Assembly (NCBI GenBank): GCA_902568235.1
Contig: CACFPS010000002.1
Location: forward strand, 62,001 to 126,000
Length of the DNA: 64,000 nucleotides
Origin: an uncultured Pelagibacteraceae bacterium
Lineage (GTDB): Bacteria; Pseudomonadota; Alphaproteobacteria; Pelagibacterales; Pelagibacteraceae
Direction of reading: 5' to 3'
Shown here: positions 1 to 10,676 of the stretch, in pieces
How the letters are laid out: every line of letters begins with the position of its first letter
Position numbering within the stretch: the first letter of the stretch is position 1
Position numbers and translations under genes: made by a program
Notes under the pieces: model-generated
What the model saw: the letters and a program-made list of their open reading frames with translations, nothing else
Told to the model about the DNA's origin: nothing
The model's database searches: none

Positions 1-1132
1 GTCTGCACATACATGCACAGGAGATGGTAATGCTATGGCATTAAGAGCAGGTCTACCTTTGCAAGATATGGAATTTGTACAGTTTCATCCAACAGGAATT
101 TATGGACACGGTACATTAATTTCAGAGGGTGTTAGAGGAGAAGGAGGCTTCTTAGTAAATTCAGAAGGAGAAAGATTTATGAAGCGTTACGCTCCAAATG
201 CAAAAGACCTTGCGTCAAGAGATGTTGTTAGTAGATCAATTGCTATTGAAATTAATCAAGGAAGAGGTGTTGGAAAAGAAAAAGACCATGTGCATCTTCA
301 TTTAGATCATTTAGACCCTAAGGTTATTGAAAATAGATTGCCAGGAATATCTGAGTCTTCTAGATTATTTGCAAACGTTGATGTCACAAAAGAACCGATA
401 CCAGTTGTGCCAACGGTTCATTATAATATGGGAGGTATACCAACCAACTATAAAGCAGAAGTCATTACTTTAAATGCTTCTGAGGAAGTTATACCTGGTT
501 TAATGGCAATAGGTGAAGCGGCATGTGTTTCGGTCCATGGTGCAAATAGACTTGGCTCTAACTCTCTGATTGATCTAGTAGTGTTTGGAAGAGCTGCAGC
601 AAAAAGAGCTGCAGAAATAATTAAACCTGAAATGATACATGAAGAAATTCCTCAAAGCGAGACAGATAAGTGCTTAGATAGATTTGACAGACTTCGAAAT
701 TCAAATGGACCAAACCCAACTTCAGAATTACGAACATCAATGCAAAAAACAATGCAATCAAAATGTGCAGTTTTTAGAACTGAAAAAACTTTAAAAGAAG
801 GTATTGAAGAAATAAGAAATACTTTTAAAAGAATAGATTCTATATCGGTAAAAGATAAATCTTTAATTTTTAATACTGACTTAGTCGAAACTTTAGAATT
901 TGACAATCTAATTAGACAAGCAATAACAACAATGGATTCCGCTTATAATAGAAAAGAAAGCAGAGGTGCTCATGCAAGAGAAGATTTTCCAAATAGAGAT
1001 GACAAAAAATATATGAAACATACTTTAACATGGCTTAATGGCTCGAAAACAAAAATTGATTATAGACCAGTCCATACATCAACATTAACAAATGAAGTTC
1101 AATATTTTCCACCTCAAGAAAGAGTTTATTAA
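1..1132 (+). CDS. sdhA: succinate dehydrogenase flavoprotein subunit, 5' partial
   Basis: Membrane-bound complex II, catalytic flavoprotein oxidising succinate to fumarate with covalent FAD. The reading frame is open from base 2, so the N-terminal half, including the FAD-binding fold and the flavinylated His, lies upstream of the window. Visible motifs are the EGVRGEGG segment, the ASRDVVSR segment with the active-site Arg, HYNMGGIP and the [14 protein letters not shown]/substrate segment, followed by the C-terminal helical domain. It ends in TAATG, where its stop shares one base with the sdhB start, so the two are translationally linked. sdhC and sdhD are not in the window. Confidence 0.96.
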   Translation, partial: SAHTCTGDGNAMALRAGLPLQDMEFVQFHPTGIYGHGTLISEGVRGEGGFLVNSEGERFMKRYAPNAKDLASRDVVSRSIAIEINQGRGVGKEKDHVHLHLDHLDPKVIENRLPGISESSRLFANVDVTKEPIPVVPTVHYNMGGIPTNYKAEVITLNASEEVIPGLMAIGEAACVSVHGANRLGSNSLIDLVVFGRAAAKRAAEIIKPEMIHEEIPQSETDKCLDRFDRLRNSNGPNPTSELRTSMQKTMQSKCAVFRTEKTLKEGIEEIRNTFKRIDSISVKDKSLIFNTDLVETLEFDNLIRQAITTMDSAYNRKESRGAHAREDFPNRDDKKYMKHTLTWLNGSKTKIDYRPVHTSTLTNEVQYFPPQERVY

Positions 1133-1905
1133 TGGTTCAAATTAATTTACCGCATAATTCAAAAGTTCTTAAAGGAGATTATTATAAAGATAAAACAGGT
1201 TCTAAAAATATTAGAAAGGTAAATATATATAGATGGGATCCATCTAAAAAAGAGAATCCAAAAATTGATACTTATGAAGTGGATATGGATAATTGCTCTT
1301 CAAAAGTTTTAGATATATTAAATAAAATTAAGAATGAAATAGACCCTTCTATAGCCTATAGAAGATCCTGCGCTCATGGCGTATGTGGCTCATGTGCTAT
1401 GAATATGAATGGAAAAAATGGCCTTGCGTGTACTAAATCTCATTCTGAATTAGAAGGTGATATAAATATTTATCCTTTGCCACATTTAAAAGTTTTAAAA
1501 GATTTAATAGGTGATTTGAGTACATTATATAAGCAGTACGAGTCCATTGAACCATGGCTTAAATCTTCTAATAAAAATAACGAAACGGAGAATTTACAAT
1601 CTATAGAAGATAGAGAAAAATTAGATGGACTTTACGAATGCATAATGTGTGCATGTTGTTCAACTTCATGTCCAAGTTATTGGTGGAATGGTGAAAAATA
1701 TTTAGGACCTGCAGTTTTGTTGCAGGCTTATAGGTGGATAATTGATAGCAGAGATGAAGAAAGAAAAGAACGATTACAAAAAGTAGCAGATGAATTGAAG
1801 TTATATAGATGCCATACTATTTTGAATTGTACTAATGCATGTCCTAAAGACTTAAATCCAGCAAAAGCTATAGCTGAAATAAAGAAAATGCTTGCAACGA
1901 CTTGA
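1132..1905 (+). CDS. sdhB: succinate dehydrogenase iron-sulfur subunit
   Basis: Electron-transfer subunit of complex II, carrying electrons from SdhA flavin to the quinone site. The 257-residue length is normal. Cys80, Cys85, Cys88 and Cys100 form the [2Fe-2S] ligand set; Cys170, Cys173, Cys176 and the CP at 180-181 fit the [4Fe-4S] site; Cys227, Cys233 and Cys237 fit the second ferredoxin-like site that holds the [3Fe-4S] centre. The start overlaps the sdhA stop by one base. A 24-base gap separates it from mmsA, so the TCA block probably continues on the same transcript. Confidence 0.97.
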   Translation: MVQINLPHNSKVLKGDYYKDKTGSKNIRKVNIYRWDPSKKENPKIDTYEVDMDNCSSKVLDILNKIKNEIDPSIAYRRSCAHGVCGSCAMNMNGKNGLACTKSHSELEGDINIYPLPHLKVLKDLIGDLSTLYKQYESIEPWLKSSNKNNETENLQSIEDREKLDGLYECIMCACCSTSCPSYWWNGEKYLGPAVLLQAYRWIIDSRDEERKERLQKVADELKLYRCHTILNCTNACPKDLNPAKAIAEIKKMLATT

Positions 1906-1929
1906 TTACTTAATTAAATAATTGCGACA

Positions 1930-3423
1930 ATGAATTTAATAGAACATTTTATTGATGGAAAAATAGTTTCGGGTTCTTCTGATAGAAAAGGAAAGGTTTT
2001 TAATCCCGCAACAGGACAACAAGAGTCAGAAGTAAGACTAGCTTCAAAATCCGATTTAGATTTGACGGTTGAAAAAGCAAAAAAAGCTTATGAAACATGG
2101 TCAACAAAACCACCTCTACAAAGAGCGAGGATAATTTTTAAATTTAAAGAAGTAATAGAAAAAAATTTTGATGAATTAGCAAAATTAATAGTTTCAGAAC
2201 ATGGAAAAGTATTTGAAGATGCCAAAGGTTCTTTAACCAGAGGTTTAGAGGTAGTTGAATTTGCTTGCGGTATACCACAAATGTTAAAAGGAGATTTTAC
2301 AGAAAACGTAGGGACCGATATAGATAGTTGGTCTATTAGACAGCCTTTAGGAGTATGTGCTGGAATAACTCCATTTAATTTTCCAGCAATGGTGCCAATG
2401 TGGATGTTTCCTATGGCTATAGCTTGTGGAAATACTTTCATATTAAAGCCTTCTGAAAAAGATCCTTCATGTCCATTACGTTTAGCAGAATTATTTAAAG
2501 AAGCCGGATTACCTGATGGTGTTTTTAATGTAGTTAACGGAGACAAAGAAGTTGTTGATGCAATATTAGAAAATAAAGACATACCAGCTGTTAGTTTTGT
2601 TGGCTCAACACCTATAGCTAAATATATTTATGAAAATGGTGCTAAAAATGAGAAACGAGTTCAAGCCTTGGGAGGTGCTAAAAACCATTGCGTGGTAATG
2701 CCAGATTGTGATTTAGATCAAGCAGTAAATGGATTAATGGGAGCAGCTTATGGATCTGCAGGAGAAAGATGTATGGCTCAATCCGTTGCTGTTGCTGTAG
2801 GAAATATTGGCGATGAGTTAGTAAATAAGATATCTAAAAAGCTAGAAACTTTAAAAGTAGGTCCAGGCATGGATAAAACTTCAGAGATGGGCCCATTAGT
2901 TACCAAAGAACATTTGGAAAGAGTAAAAGGATATGTGGATTTAGGTGTTAAAGAGGGCGCAAAGTTAGTTATTGATGGGAGAGATATTAAGTTGCAAGGT
3001 TATGAAAATGGTTATTACATTGGCGGATGTTTATTTGATCAAGTAACCAAAGACATGAGAATTTATAAAGAAGAAATTTTTGGTCCGGTTTTGTCAGTTG
3101 TTAGAGTTAAAGATTTTGATGAAGCTGTAAAACTTATAAATGACCATGAATTTGGCAATGGTACTAGTGTTTATACCAGAGATGGAGATGTAGGAAGGAC
3201 TTTTGCAAGTAAAATTAAAATTGGATTAGTTGGAATAAATATTCCTATCCCTGTTCCAGTTGCTTATCATAGTTTTGGCGGATGGAAGAGATCATTATTT
3301 GGAGATCAACATATGCATGGACCAGAAGGAGTTAGATTCTATACAAAATTAAAAACAATTACTTCAAGATGGCCTTCAGGAGTTAGATCAAATCCAGAGT
3401 TTATAATGCCAACGATGAAATAA
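1930..3423 (+). CDS. mmsA: methylmalonate-semialdehyde dehydrogenase (CoA-acylating)
   Basis: An aldehyde dehydrogenase of 497 residues. Family knowledge says the MMSDH branch makes propionyl-CoA or acetyl-CoA from (methyl)malonate semialdehyde with NAD and CoA. The nucleophile is Cys281 in GERCMA. The position where ordinary hydrolytic ALDHs carry the general-base Glu reads GGAKNH, with Asn252, a known signature of the CoA-acylating branch. The NAD-binding VGSTPIA lies at about residues 224-230. The gene sits between sdhB and mdh, 24 bases after the former and 2 before the latter. This suggests that valine, beta-alanine, thymine or DMSP-derived semialdehydes are fed straight into the TCA cycle, but which substrate applies is inference. 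Confidence 0.92.
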   Translation: MNLIEHFIDGKIVSGSSDRKGKVFNPATGQQESEVRLASKSDLDLTVEKAKKAYETWSTKPPLQRARIIFKFKEVIEKNFDELAKLIVSEHGKVFEDAKGSLTRGLEVVEFACGIPQMLKGDFTENVGTDIDSWSIRQPLGVCAGITPFNFPAMVPMWMFPMAIACGNTFILKPSEKDPSCPLRLAELFKEAGLPDGVFNVVNGDKEVVDAILENKDIPAVSFVGSTPIAKYIYENGAKNEKRVQALGGAKNHCVVMPDCDLDQAVNGLMGAAYGSAGERCMAQSVAVAVGNIGDELVNKISKKLETLKVGPGMDKTSEMGPLVTKEHLERVKGYVDLGVKEGAKLVIDGRDIKLQGYENGYYIGGCLFDQVTKDMRIYKEEIFGPVLSVVRVKDFDEAVKLINDHEFGNGTSVYTRDGDVGRTFASKIKIGLVGINIPIPVPVAYHSFGGWKRSLFGDQHMHGPEGVRFYTKLKTITSRWPSGVRSNPEFIMPTMK

Positions 3424-3425
3424 TA

Positions 3426-4388
3426 ATGAAAAAAATATCATTAATAGGTGCCGGCCAAATAGGTGGAACTTTAGCTCATTTAATAGGTCTCAAAGAATTA
3501 GTAGACGAAGTTGTATTATTTGATGTAGCTGGTGGAGTTGCAAAAGGCAAGGCTCTTGATATTGCGCAATCGTCCTCTGTAGATGGTTTTAACGTTAAAT
3601 TTACAGGAACCGATAATTATGAAGATATTAAAAATTCAGATGTAATTATTGTCACTGCTGGAGTACCAAGAAAGCCTGGAATGAGTAGAGATGATCTTTT
3701 AGCTATAAATTTAAAAATAATTAAACAAGTTGCCGAAGGTATAAAAAAAAATTCTCCAAATGCTTTTGTAATTTGTATAACTAATCCATTAGATGTAATG
3801 GTAATGGCTTTTCAAAAATATTCTGGATTACAAACAAATAAAGTAGTTGGAATGGCAGGTATTTTGGATAGTTCAAGATTTAAACTTTTTTTATCAATTG
3901 AGCTTAAAATTCCAGTTAAAGAAATTGATGCAATGGTAATGGGAGGGCATGGAGACACGATGGTACCATTACCAAGATTCACTAAAGTAGCAGGCAAACC
4001 ATTATTGGATTTAGTTAAAGAAGGTAAAATTTCTCTAGAAAGATTAGATAGTATAAACCAGAGAACAAGAGATGGGGGAGCTGAGATTGTAAAATATCTA
4101 GAAAAAGGATCTGCTTATTATGCTCCAGCTGCCTCAGGAGTTGAAATGGCAGATGCATTTTTAAATGATAAGAAAAAACTCCTTCCATGTGCAGCATATA
4201 TGAATGGAGAATATGGTGTTGATAAAATTTATGCTGGAGTTCCAGTAATTATTGGAAAAAACGGTATTGAAAAAATTGAAGAAATAGAACTAGATGAAAA
4301 GGAAAAGTCGGAATTTAATCATTCGATAGATGCAGTAAAGAAATTATGGGATTCTGCATCTGCAATTGATCCAAATTTAAAAAATTGA
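3426..4388 (+). CDS. mdh: malate dehydrogenase (LDH-like type)
   Basis: NAD-dependent malate to oxaloacetate step of the TCA cycle, cytoplasmic. The protein of 320 residues has the N-terminal GAGQIGG dinucleotide fold with Asp34 selecting NAD. Substrate-binding Arg82, Arg88 and Arg151 and the catalytic His175 in GGHGDTMV are all present. The TNPLDVM motif is typical of the LDH-like MDH group found in alphaproteobacteria rather than the E. coli type. It follows mmsA by 2 bases and precedes sucC by 3, in the same operon order seen in many alphaproteobacteria (mdh-sucCD-sucAB-lpd). Confidence 0.96.
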   Translation: MKKISLIGAGQIGGTLAHLIGLKELVDEVVLFDVAGGVAKGKALDIAQSSSVDGFNVKFTGTDNYEDIKNSDVIIVTAGVPRKPGMSRDDLLAINLKIIKQVAEGIKKNSPNAFVICITNPLDVMVMAFQKYSGLQTNKVVGMAGILDSSRFKLFLSIELKIPVKEIDAMVMGGHGDTMVPLPRFTKVAGKPLLDLVKEGKISLERLDSINQRTRDGGAEIVKYLEKGSAYYAPAASGVEMADAFLNDKKKLLPCAAYMNGEYGVDKIYAGVPVIIGKNGIEKIEEIELDEKEKSEFNHSIDAVKKLWDSASAIDPNLKN

Positions 4389-4391
4389 TCA

Positions 4392-5552
4392 ATGAATATC
4401 CACGAGCATCAGGCTAAACAAATTTTAAAAAAGTATGGAATAAAAGTTCCCGAAGGAATATTTGCTCTTAATGTTAAAGAGCTAATTGAAAAAGCAAAAT
4501 CTTTAAATACAGAAAAATACGTATTAAAGGCCCAGATACATGCCGGTGGTAGAGGAAAAGCTGGAGGCGTTAAATTGACAGAAAATTTAGATGAGTTAGA
4601 AAAAGAAGCTAAAGAATTATTAGGCAAAACATTAGTAACACATCAAACAGGTCCAAATGGGAGAGAAGTAAAACGACTTTACGTGGAGGAAACTTCAAAT
4701 ATTGATAAAGAATTTTATCTATCTTGTTTAGTCGATAGAACAACATCTAAAATTGCCTTTATATCTAGCGATCAAGGAGGAATGGATATAGAGGAAGTTG
4801 CAAATAAAAATCCTGAAAAGATTATAACTACAAAAATAGAATATAGAAATGAAATCTCATATGAAAATTGTGAAAAGGTTACTGAGATTTTTAAATTAGA
4901 TAAAGATGCAAACTCCCAAGCTATTAATTTGGTTAAGTCTATTTATAAAATGTTTATTGAAAATGATGCAAATTTAGTTGAAATTAATCCTCTTATTTTA
5001 ACTAAAGAAAATAAAATTATTTGTCTAGATGCAAAAATGAACTTTGATGATAACGCGCTTTTTAGACATCCTGAAATTTTAGAATTAAGAGATTTAAATG
5101 AAGAAGAAAAAACAGAAATAGAGGCAAGCAAACATGATTTAGCTTATATAAAACTAGATGGAAGTATTGGTTGTATGGTTAATGGAGCGGGTCTTGCTAT
5201 GGCCACAATGGACATAATAAAATTATATGGAGAAGAGCCTGCAAATTTTTTAGATGTTGGAGGGGGAGCTTCTAAAGAAAAAGTATCAGCTGCTTTTAAA
5301 TTAATATTATCTGATAAAAATGTTAAAGGAATATTAATTAACATATTTGGAGGCATAATGAGATGTGATGTACTTGCTGAAGGAGTTGTTGAGGCTGCCA
5401 AAGAATCAAAAATAGAAGTACCCTTAGTTGTTAGACTAGCAGGAACAAATTTTAAAGAAGGAAAGAAAATTTTAGATAATTCAGGATTAAAACTTATTTC
5501 TGCATCAGATTTATCTGATGCAGCAAAAAAAGTAGTTGATGCAATAAAATAA
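4392..5552 (+). CDS. sucC: succinyl-CoA ligase, beta subunit
   Basis: ADP/GDP-binding subunit of succinyl-CoA synthetase, converting succinyl-CoA to succinate with substrate-level phosphorylation. The 386-residue length is normal. The ATP-grasp fold starts with the NIHEHQAK segment and contains the GGRGKAGGVK nucleotide loop at about residues 50-60. The C-terminal CoA-ligase half has the typical GGGASKEKV and NIFGGIMRCD segments. It is followed by sucD after only 3 bases, as expected for two subunits made in equal amounts. Confidence 0.97.
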   Translation: MNIHEHQAKQILKKYGIKVPEGIFALNVKELIEKAKSLNTEKYVLKAQIHAGGRGKAGGVKLTENLDELEKEAKELLGKTLVTHQTGPNGREVKRLYVEETSNIDKEFYLSCLVDRTTSKIAFISSDQGGMDIEEVANKNPEKIITTKIEYRNEISYENCEKVTEIFKLDKDANSQAINLVKSIYKMFIENDANLVEINPLILTKENKIICLDAKMNFDDNALFRHPEILELRDLNEEEKTEIEASKHDLAYIKLDGSIGCMVNGAGLAMATMDIIKLYGEEPANFLDVGGGASKEKVSAAFKLILSDKNVKGILINIFGGIMRCDVLAEGVVEAAKESKIEVPLVVRLAGTNFKEGKKILDNSGLKLISASDLSDAAKKVVDAIK

Positions 5553-5555
5553 ATT

Positions 5556-6431
5556 ATGTCGGTTTTAGTCAATAAATATACAAAAGTTATTTGTCAGGGC
5601 TTTACGGGTTCTCATGGAACATTCCATTCAGAGCAAGCAATTAAATATGGTACAAATTTAGTTGGAGGTGTTACGCCTAAAAAAGGAGGACAAATTCATT
5701 TAGAAAGACCTGTTTTTAATACAGTAAAAGAAGCAAAAGAAGTTACAAATGCAAATGCAACTATGATTTATGTGCCAGCAAAATTTGCAGCAGCTGCAAT
5801 TATTGAAGCAATAGAATCTTCCATAGAACTTATTGTTTGTATTACAGAGGGAATACCAGTTTTAGATATGTTAAAGGTGAAAAAAAAATTAACTAATTCT
5901 AAGTCAAGGTTAATTGGACCAAATTGTCCTGGAATCATTACACCTGATGAATGTAAAATTGGCATAATGCCAGGAAATATTCATAAAAAAGGATCTGTAG
6001 GAATAGTTTCAAGATCGGGCACATTAACTTATGAAGCGGTTGCACAAACTACAGAAAATGGATTAGGCCAGTCCACTTGTATTGGCATTGGAGGAGATCC
6101 AATTAATGGAACTAATTTTATTGATTGTTTAGACTTATTTTTAAATGATGAAGAAACAAAATCTATTTTGATGATAGGAGAAATTGGAGGAACAGCAGAA
6201 GAAGAGGCTGCAGACTATGTTAAAAATCATAATATAAAAAAACCCATGGTAGGATTTATAGCTGGCATAACGGCACCTCCCGGGAGAAGAATGGGACATG
6301 CAGGTGCTATAATTTCTGGCGGCAAGGGTGGTGCAGAGGAAAAAATAAAAAAAATGGAAGAAAGTGGCATTACAATAGCAAAATCACCTTCGGAGATTGG
6401 AAAAACATTATTTAATAAATTGTCCAATTAA
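5556..6431 (+). CDS. sucD: succinyl-CoA ligase, alpha subunit
   Basis: CoA-binding and phosphohistidine-carrying subunit that pairs with SucC. In the 291 residues the CoA-binding Rossmann domain opens with [11 protein letters not shown] near residue 15. The [10 protein letters not shown] segment contacts the phosphate. His248 in GHAGAI is the residue that becomes phosphorylated. Next downstream is sucA after 36 bases, the only gap in the block besides sdhB/mmsA large enough to hold an extra promoter. Confidence 0.97.
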   Translation: MSVLVNKYTKVICQGFTGSHGTFHSEQAIKYGTNLVGGVTPKKGGQIHLERPVFNTVKEAKEVTNANATMIYVPAKFAAAAIIEAIESSIELIVCITEGIPVLDMLKVKKKLTNSKSRLIGPNCPGIITPDECKIGIMPGNIHKKGSVGIVSRSGTLTYEAVAQTTENGLGQSTCIGIGGDPINGTNFIDCLDLFLNDEETKSILMIGEIGGTAEEEAADYVKNHNIKKPMVGFIAGITAPPGRRMGHAGAIISGGKGGAEEKIKKMEESGITIAKSPSEIGKTLFNKLSN

Positions 6432-6444
6432 AAACACTTTTTGT

Positions 6445-6450
6445 TATAAT
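6445..6450 (+). promoter_or_regulatory. possible -10 element before sucA
   Basis: A perfect TATAAT lies 17 bases before the sucA start in the 36-base sucD/sucA gap. No convincing -35 is placed correctly (TTGTCC at 6420-6425 would give a 19-base spacer). If used, it would give an internal promoter with an untranslated leader of roughly 10 bases. In DNA this AT-rich the hexamer can occur by chance. Confidence 0.3.
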
Positions 6451-6467
6451 AATAAAAAAATATATAG

Positions 6468-9368
6468 ATGTCATCATCAAAAAATTTAGACTACAAAAAA
6501 ACATCATTTCTTAATAAATCTAATAGTGCATTTATTGAACAAATGTATTTAAAATTTATTAATAAAGATTCTAATCTTCCAGAAAGTTGGAGAAATTATT
6601 TTTTGGATCTTGGAGAAAATATAGATTTAGTTATAAAAGAATTAAAAGGACCTTCATGGAGTCTTAATAAAAAAAAAATTGAATTAGATATAATTCAAAA
6701 AAAAATTGAAAATGAATCTTATTTTGAAAAAAATAATGGTTATTTAGAACAAAAAGACTTTACAAAAGCAAACAGCAATTCAGTGAGAGCCGTATCTTTA
6801 ATAAGATCATATAGACAAAGAGGACATTTAATAGCAAAAGTTGATCCTTTAGAAATTCGAGAAAGTGAATATTTGGATGAACTACATCCAGAAAATTATG
6901 GTTTTAAAAAAGAAGATTATCAAAAAAAAATTTATTTAGATGGAGCAATCAATAAAGAATATTCAAATATAAAGGAAATATTATCCTTTTTAAAAAAAAC
7001 TTACTGCGGTCCAATTGGCTATGAGTATATGCACATCGCCAATCCTACAGAAAGAAAATGGATTAGAGATAGAATTGAGCAAGATGATAATGCTCTAAAT
7101 TTTACTAAAAATGGAAAAAAGGCAATTTTAAATAAACTTATACAAGCTGAGGGATTTGAAAAATTTTTACATACTAAGTTTGTTGGAACTAAAAGATTTG
7201 GTTTAGATGGAGGTGAAAGTTTAATTCCTGCATTAGAACAGATAATTAAAGTAGGCGGACAGTATAAAATTAAGGAAGTAAAAATTGGAATGTCTCATAG
7301 AGGTAGATTAAATGTACTAGCAAACATTTTACAAAAATCTTATAAAAAAATTTTTAATGAGTTTGCGGGAGAAATCAACAATGTTCAAAAAGATGCTGCT
7401 GGAGATGTTAAATATCATTTAGGGGCCTCATCAGATAGAGAATTTGATGGAAATTTTGTTCATGTTAGTTTAACTGACAACCCGTCACATTTAGAAGCCG
7501 TAAACCCTGTTGTGTTGGGGCAAACTAGAGCAAAACAATTTTTTCATAAAGATAGAGAAAGAAAAAAAGTTATTCCAATATTGATACATGGAGATGCTGC
7601 ATTTGCCGGACAAGGGATTGTAGCAGAATGTTTTGCAATGTCGGGTCTTCCTGGTCACAATACTGGTGGAACTATTCATATTATTATTAATAATCAAATT
7701 GGCTTTACAACAAGCCCAAGATTTGCAAGATCTTCACCGCATCCTTCAGATGTTGCTAAAATGGTTGAGGCTCCAATAATTCATGTAAATGGAGATAACC
7801 CTGAAGCAGTGGTATATGGTGTAAGAATAGCAACAGAATTTAGATTAAAATTTAATAGAGATGTGGTAATTGATTTAGTCTGCTACAGAAGATTTGGCCA
7901 TAACGAGGGAGACGAACCTTCATTTACTCAACCATTGATGTATAAAAAAATTAGATCTCATCCTTCCACCGTAAATATATATGGTAAAAAATTAATTAAT
8001 GAAGGATTAATAACTTTAGAAGATTTTGATAATCAAGTTGGTAAATTCAAAATATTACTAAATGATCAATTAAAAAATGCAAAAGATTATAAGCCAAAAA
8101 TTGAGTGGTTTGAGGGAACTTGGTCTAGGTATAAACCTGAGAAAGGAAAAGACAAAAGAGGAGTAACTGGAACTGATAAAAAAATTCTTTCAAATATTTC
8201 TGAAAAGATAAATACTATTCCAAAAGAATTAAATATACATAAAACTATAAGTAGAATTTTCGAAAATAGAAAACAAGCAATTCACCAAGGACATAATATT
8301 GATTGGTCTGCCGCAGAAGCATTAGCTTTTGCTACATTATTGGAGGAGGGCTATCCAGTTAGACTTGTGGGCCAAGATTCTGGTAGAGGAACTTTTAGTC
8401 AGAGACATTCTATTTTAAGAAACCAAAAAGATAATTCTAGATATATTCCTCTAAATAATATTTCAAATAATCAAAAAAATTTTGAAATTGTTGATAGTTT
8501 TCTTTCAGAATTGGCTGTTTTAGGTTTTGAATATGGATATAGTTTAGTAGAACCAAATACACTTACAATTTGGGAAGCACAATTTGGAGACTTTGCGAAT
8601 GGTGCACAAATAATTATTGATCAGTTTATTTCTTCAGGGGAGAGAAAATGGAAAAGAGCCTCTGGTTTAGTTATGCTATTGCCACATGGATATGAAGGAC
8701 AAGGCCCCGAACATTCTTCTGCTAGATTGGAGAGGTTTTTACAATTATGCGCAAATGACAACTTACAGGTAATGAACTGTACAACTCCTGCAAATTATTT
8801 TCATGCTCTTAGACGGCAAATGCATCGAGATTTTAAAAAACCATTAGTAATAATGACTCCAAAATCTTTGTTAAGAAATAAATATTGCGTATCAAATATT
8901 GAAGATTTTAGTAAAAAAAACTCATTTCATAGAATTATGTGGGACCATGCAATGGATCCAAAGTCAAAAGGTTTTATTAAAATAAGGAATAAAAACGAAA
9001 TTAAAAAAGTAATTTTATGTTCTGGGAAAGTATATTTTGATTTATTAGCAGCTAGAGAAAATTTAAAAATTGACAATATTATTTTTTTCAGAATTGAACA
9101 GCTTTATCCTTTTCCAGCAAAAAGTCTTGTAAAAGAGCTAAAACCATATGCAAAAAATGCAAAATTTTACTGGTGTCAAGAAGAGCCAAAAAATATGGGA
9201 GCATGGTTTTCAGTGAGAGATTATATCCAGTGGACATTGGATGCTATAAAGGCTAAAAATAGAGAAATTTCTTACATTGGAAGGAGCCCGGATGCATCAC
9301 CAGCAACAGGTTATGCTAAAAGGCATCTTTTAGAACAAAAGGAAATTATACATAATGTGTTTAAATAA
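6468..9368 (+). CDS. sucA: 2-oxoglutarate dehydrogenase E1 component
   Basis: Thiamin-diphosphate-dependent decarboxylase of the 2-oxoglutarate dehydrogenase complex, producing the succinyl group handed to SucB. The 966 residues are in the usual range. After a short N-terminal tail that starts the E2-binding segment, the protein carries SHRGRLNVL (about residues 275-283), the GDAAFAGQG ThDP-binding segment at about 374-382 and the NNQIGFTT segment. The C-terminal transketolase-like half contains PHGYEGQGPEHSSAR. The stop codon is directly followed by the sucB ATG with no spacer, which implies coupled translation. Confidence 0.97.
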   Translation: MSSSKNLDYKKTSFLNKSNSAFIEQMYLKFINKDSNLPESWRNYFLDLGENIDLVIKELKGPSWSLNKKKIELDIIQKKIENESYFEKNNGYLEQKDFTKANSNSVRAVSLIRSYRQRGHLIAKVDPLEIRESEYLDELHPENYGFKKEDYQKKIYLDGAINKEYSNIKEILSFLKKTYCGPIGYEYMHIANPTERKWIRDRIEQDDNALNFTKNGKKAILNKLIQAEGFEKFLHTKFVGTKRFGLDGGESLIPALEQIIKVGGQYKIKEVKIGMSHRGRLNVLANILQKSYKKIFNEFAGEINNVQKDAAGDVKYHLGASSDREFDGNFVHVSLTDNPSHLEAVNPVVLGQTRAKQFFHKDRERKKVIPILIHGDAAFAGQGIVAECFAMSGLPGHNTGGTIHIIINNQIGFTTSPRFARSSPHPSDVAKMVEAPIIHVNGDNPEAVVYGVRIATEFRLKFNRDVVIDLVCYRRFGHNEGDEPSFTQPLMYKKIRSHPSTVNIYGKKLINEGLITLEDFDNQVGKFKILLNDQLKNAKDYKPKIEWFEGTWSRYKPEKGKDKRGVTGTDKKILSNISEKINTIPKELNIHKTISRIFENRKQAIHQGHNIDWSAAEALAFATLLEEGYPVRLVGQDSGRGTFSQRHSILRNQKDNSRYIPLNNISNNQKNFEIVDSFLSELAVLGFEYGYSLVEPNTLTIWEAQFGDFANGAQIIIDQFISSGERKWKRASGLVMLLPHGYEGQGPEHSSARLERFLQLCANDNLQVMNCTTPANYFHALRRQMHRDFKKPLVIMTPKSLLRNKYCVSNIEDFSKKNSFHRIMWDHAMDPKSKGFIKIRNKNEIKKVILCSGKVYFDLLAARENLKIDNIIFFRIEQLYPFPAKSLVKELKPYAKNAKFYWCQEEPKNMGAWFSVRDYIQWTLDAIKAKNREISYIGRSPDASPATGYAKRHLLEQKEIIHNVFK

Positions 9369-10676
9369 ATGAGTGAAAAAATTTTAGTTCCTGAATTGGG
9401 AGAAAGTATTACAGAGGCAACTGTATCCAAATGGCTAAAAAGTAAAGGAGATAAGGTAAAAGCCGATGAAGCTGTAGTTGAGCTTGAAACAGATAAAGTA
9501 AATCTTGAAGTACCTGCTCCAGCAAGTGGATTGTTAACTGAATTAAATTGGAAAGATGGCGATACGGTTGCTGTGGGTGCAGTATTGGGTTTAATTTCAA
9601 AAGCAGATTTCAAAAGTTCCAAGCCGGTAATTGAAAAAATGCAGCCAAAAAAAGTTGAAAAAAAGGAAGAAGCCAAAGAAGAAAAAAATAACATTATTAA
9701 TTTGGATTTGGAAAAAAAAATAGATCCCAGGTTTAATGAAGAACCTCTTATATTAAAAGATGAGGAAGAGCCGTTTATTTTAACAGATGAAGTTGTAAAA
9801 AAATTAGATCCAAAAAAAAATGATAATTTATCTCCAGCCGTAAGAAAAATAGCTTCAGAAAAAAAAATAGATATTAATAAAGTTCAAGGAACAGGTAAAG
9901 ATGGAAGAATTTTAAAAGGTGACCTTATAAGCTTGATGGGTGCCAACCCTCAACCCAATCAGAGAAAAGTTCAATATGGAGAGGAGGAAAGAATTAGAAT
10001 GACGAGGTTGAGGCTTACTATAGCTAAAAGGCTAAAGGAAGCTCAAGAAAATGCCGCAATGCTTACCACATTTAATGAAGTAGATATGCATGGAATAATA
10101 TCCATGAGGAAAGAGAACCAAGATGATTTTCAAAGTAGATATGGAATAAAATTAGGCTTTATGTCATTTTTTGTTAAAGCTTGTGTAGTTGGACTTAAGC
10201 TTTTTCCAGCCATTAATGCCGAAATAGAAGGCCAAGAAATAGTTTACAAAAATTATTACAATATTAGTTTTGCAGTAGGAACAGAAAGAGGTTTAGTTGT
10301 TCCTGTATTAAAAAATGCAGATGAAATGTCATTCTGTGACATTGAAAAAGAAATTAAAAGACTTTCAGATAAAGCAAAAAATGGAACCATATCAATAGAA
10401 GATCTTCAAGGGGGAACATTTACAATAAGTAATGGTGGAGTATATGGTTCAATGCTATCTACACCTATATTAAATCCACCTCAATCAGGAGTATTAGGAA
10501 TGCATAATATTATTGAGCGACCCACAGCTGTAAATGGTGAAATAAAAATTAAACCTATAATGTACTTAGCATTATCCTATGATCATAGAATTATAGATGG
10601 AAAGGATTCTGTTTCTTTTTTAAAAACTATAAAAGAAAATTTAGAGGATCCAAGAAGATTATTTTTAAACATTTAA
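9369..10676 (+). CDS. sucB: 2-oxoglutarate dehydrogenase E2, dihydrolipoyl succinyltransferase
   Basis: Core of the 2-oxoglutarate dehydrogenase complex, 435 residues. One N-terminal lipoyl domain carries the lipoylated Lys43 in ETDKVN. A Lys/Glu-rich linker follows (about residues 85-150), then the peripheral subunit-binding domain around [14 protein letters not shown]. The C-terminal catalytic domain has the YDHRIIDG signature with His406 and Asp410. The residues around the lipoyl Lys (ETDKVNLEV) fit the succinyl-transferring rather than the acetyl-transferring branch. There is zero spacing to both sucA and lpdA. Confidence 0.96.
   Translation: MSEKILVPELGESITEATVSKWLKSKGDKVKADEAVVELETDKVNLEVPAPASGLLTELNWKDGDTVAVGAVLGLISKADFKSSKPVIEKMQPKKVEKKEEAKEEKNNIINLDLEKKIDPRFNEEPLILKDEEEPFILTDEVVKKLDPKKNDNLSPAVRKIASEKKIDINKVQGTGKDGRILKGDLISLMGANPQPNQRKVQYGEEERIRMTRLRLTIAKRLKEAQENAAMLTTFNEVDMHGIISMRKENQDDFQSRYGIKLGFMSFFVKACVVGLKLFPAINAEIEGQEIVYKNYYNISFAVGTERGLVVPVLKNADEMSFCDIEKEIKRLSDKAKNGTISIEDLQGGTFTISNGGVYGSMLSTPILNPPQSGVLGMHNIIERPTAVNGEIKIKPIMYLALSYDHRIIDGKDSVSFLKTIKENLEDPRRLFLNI

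Noticed and set aside
652..906. Small minus-strand reading frame inside sdhA
   Set aside because: It lies antisense to a well-conserved coding region, with no recognisable domain. Many similar shadow frames occur in this AT-rich window.
6430..6442. A-run then T-run after sucD read as a terminator
   Set aside because: The possible stem is only five A-T pairs with a three-base loop and no G-C pair, so it would not be stable.
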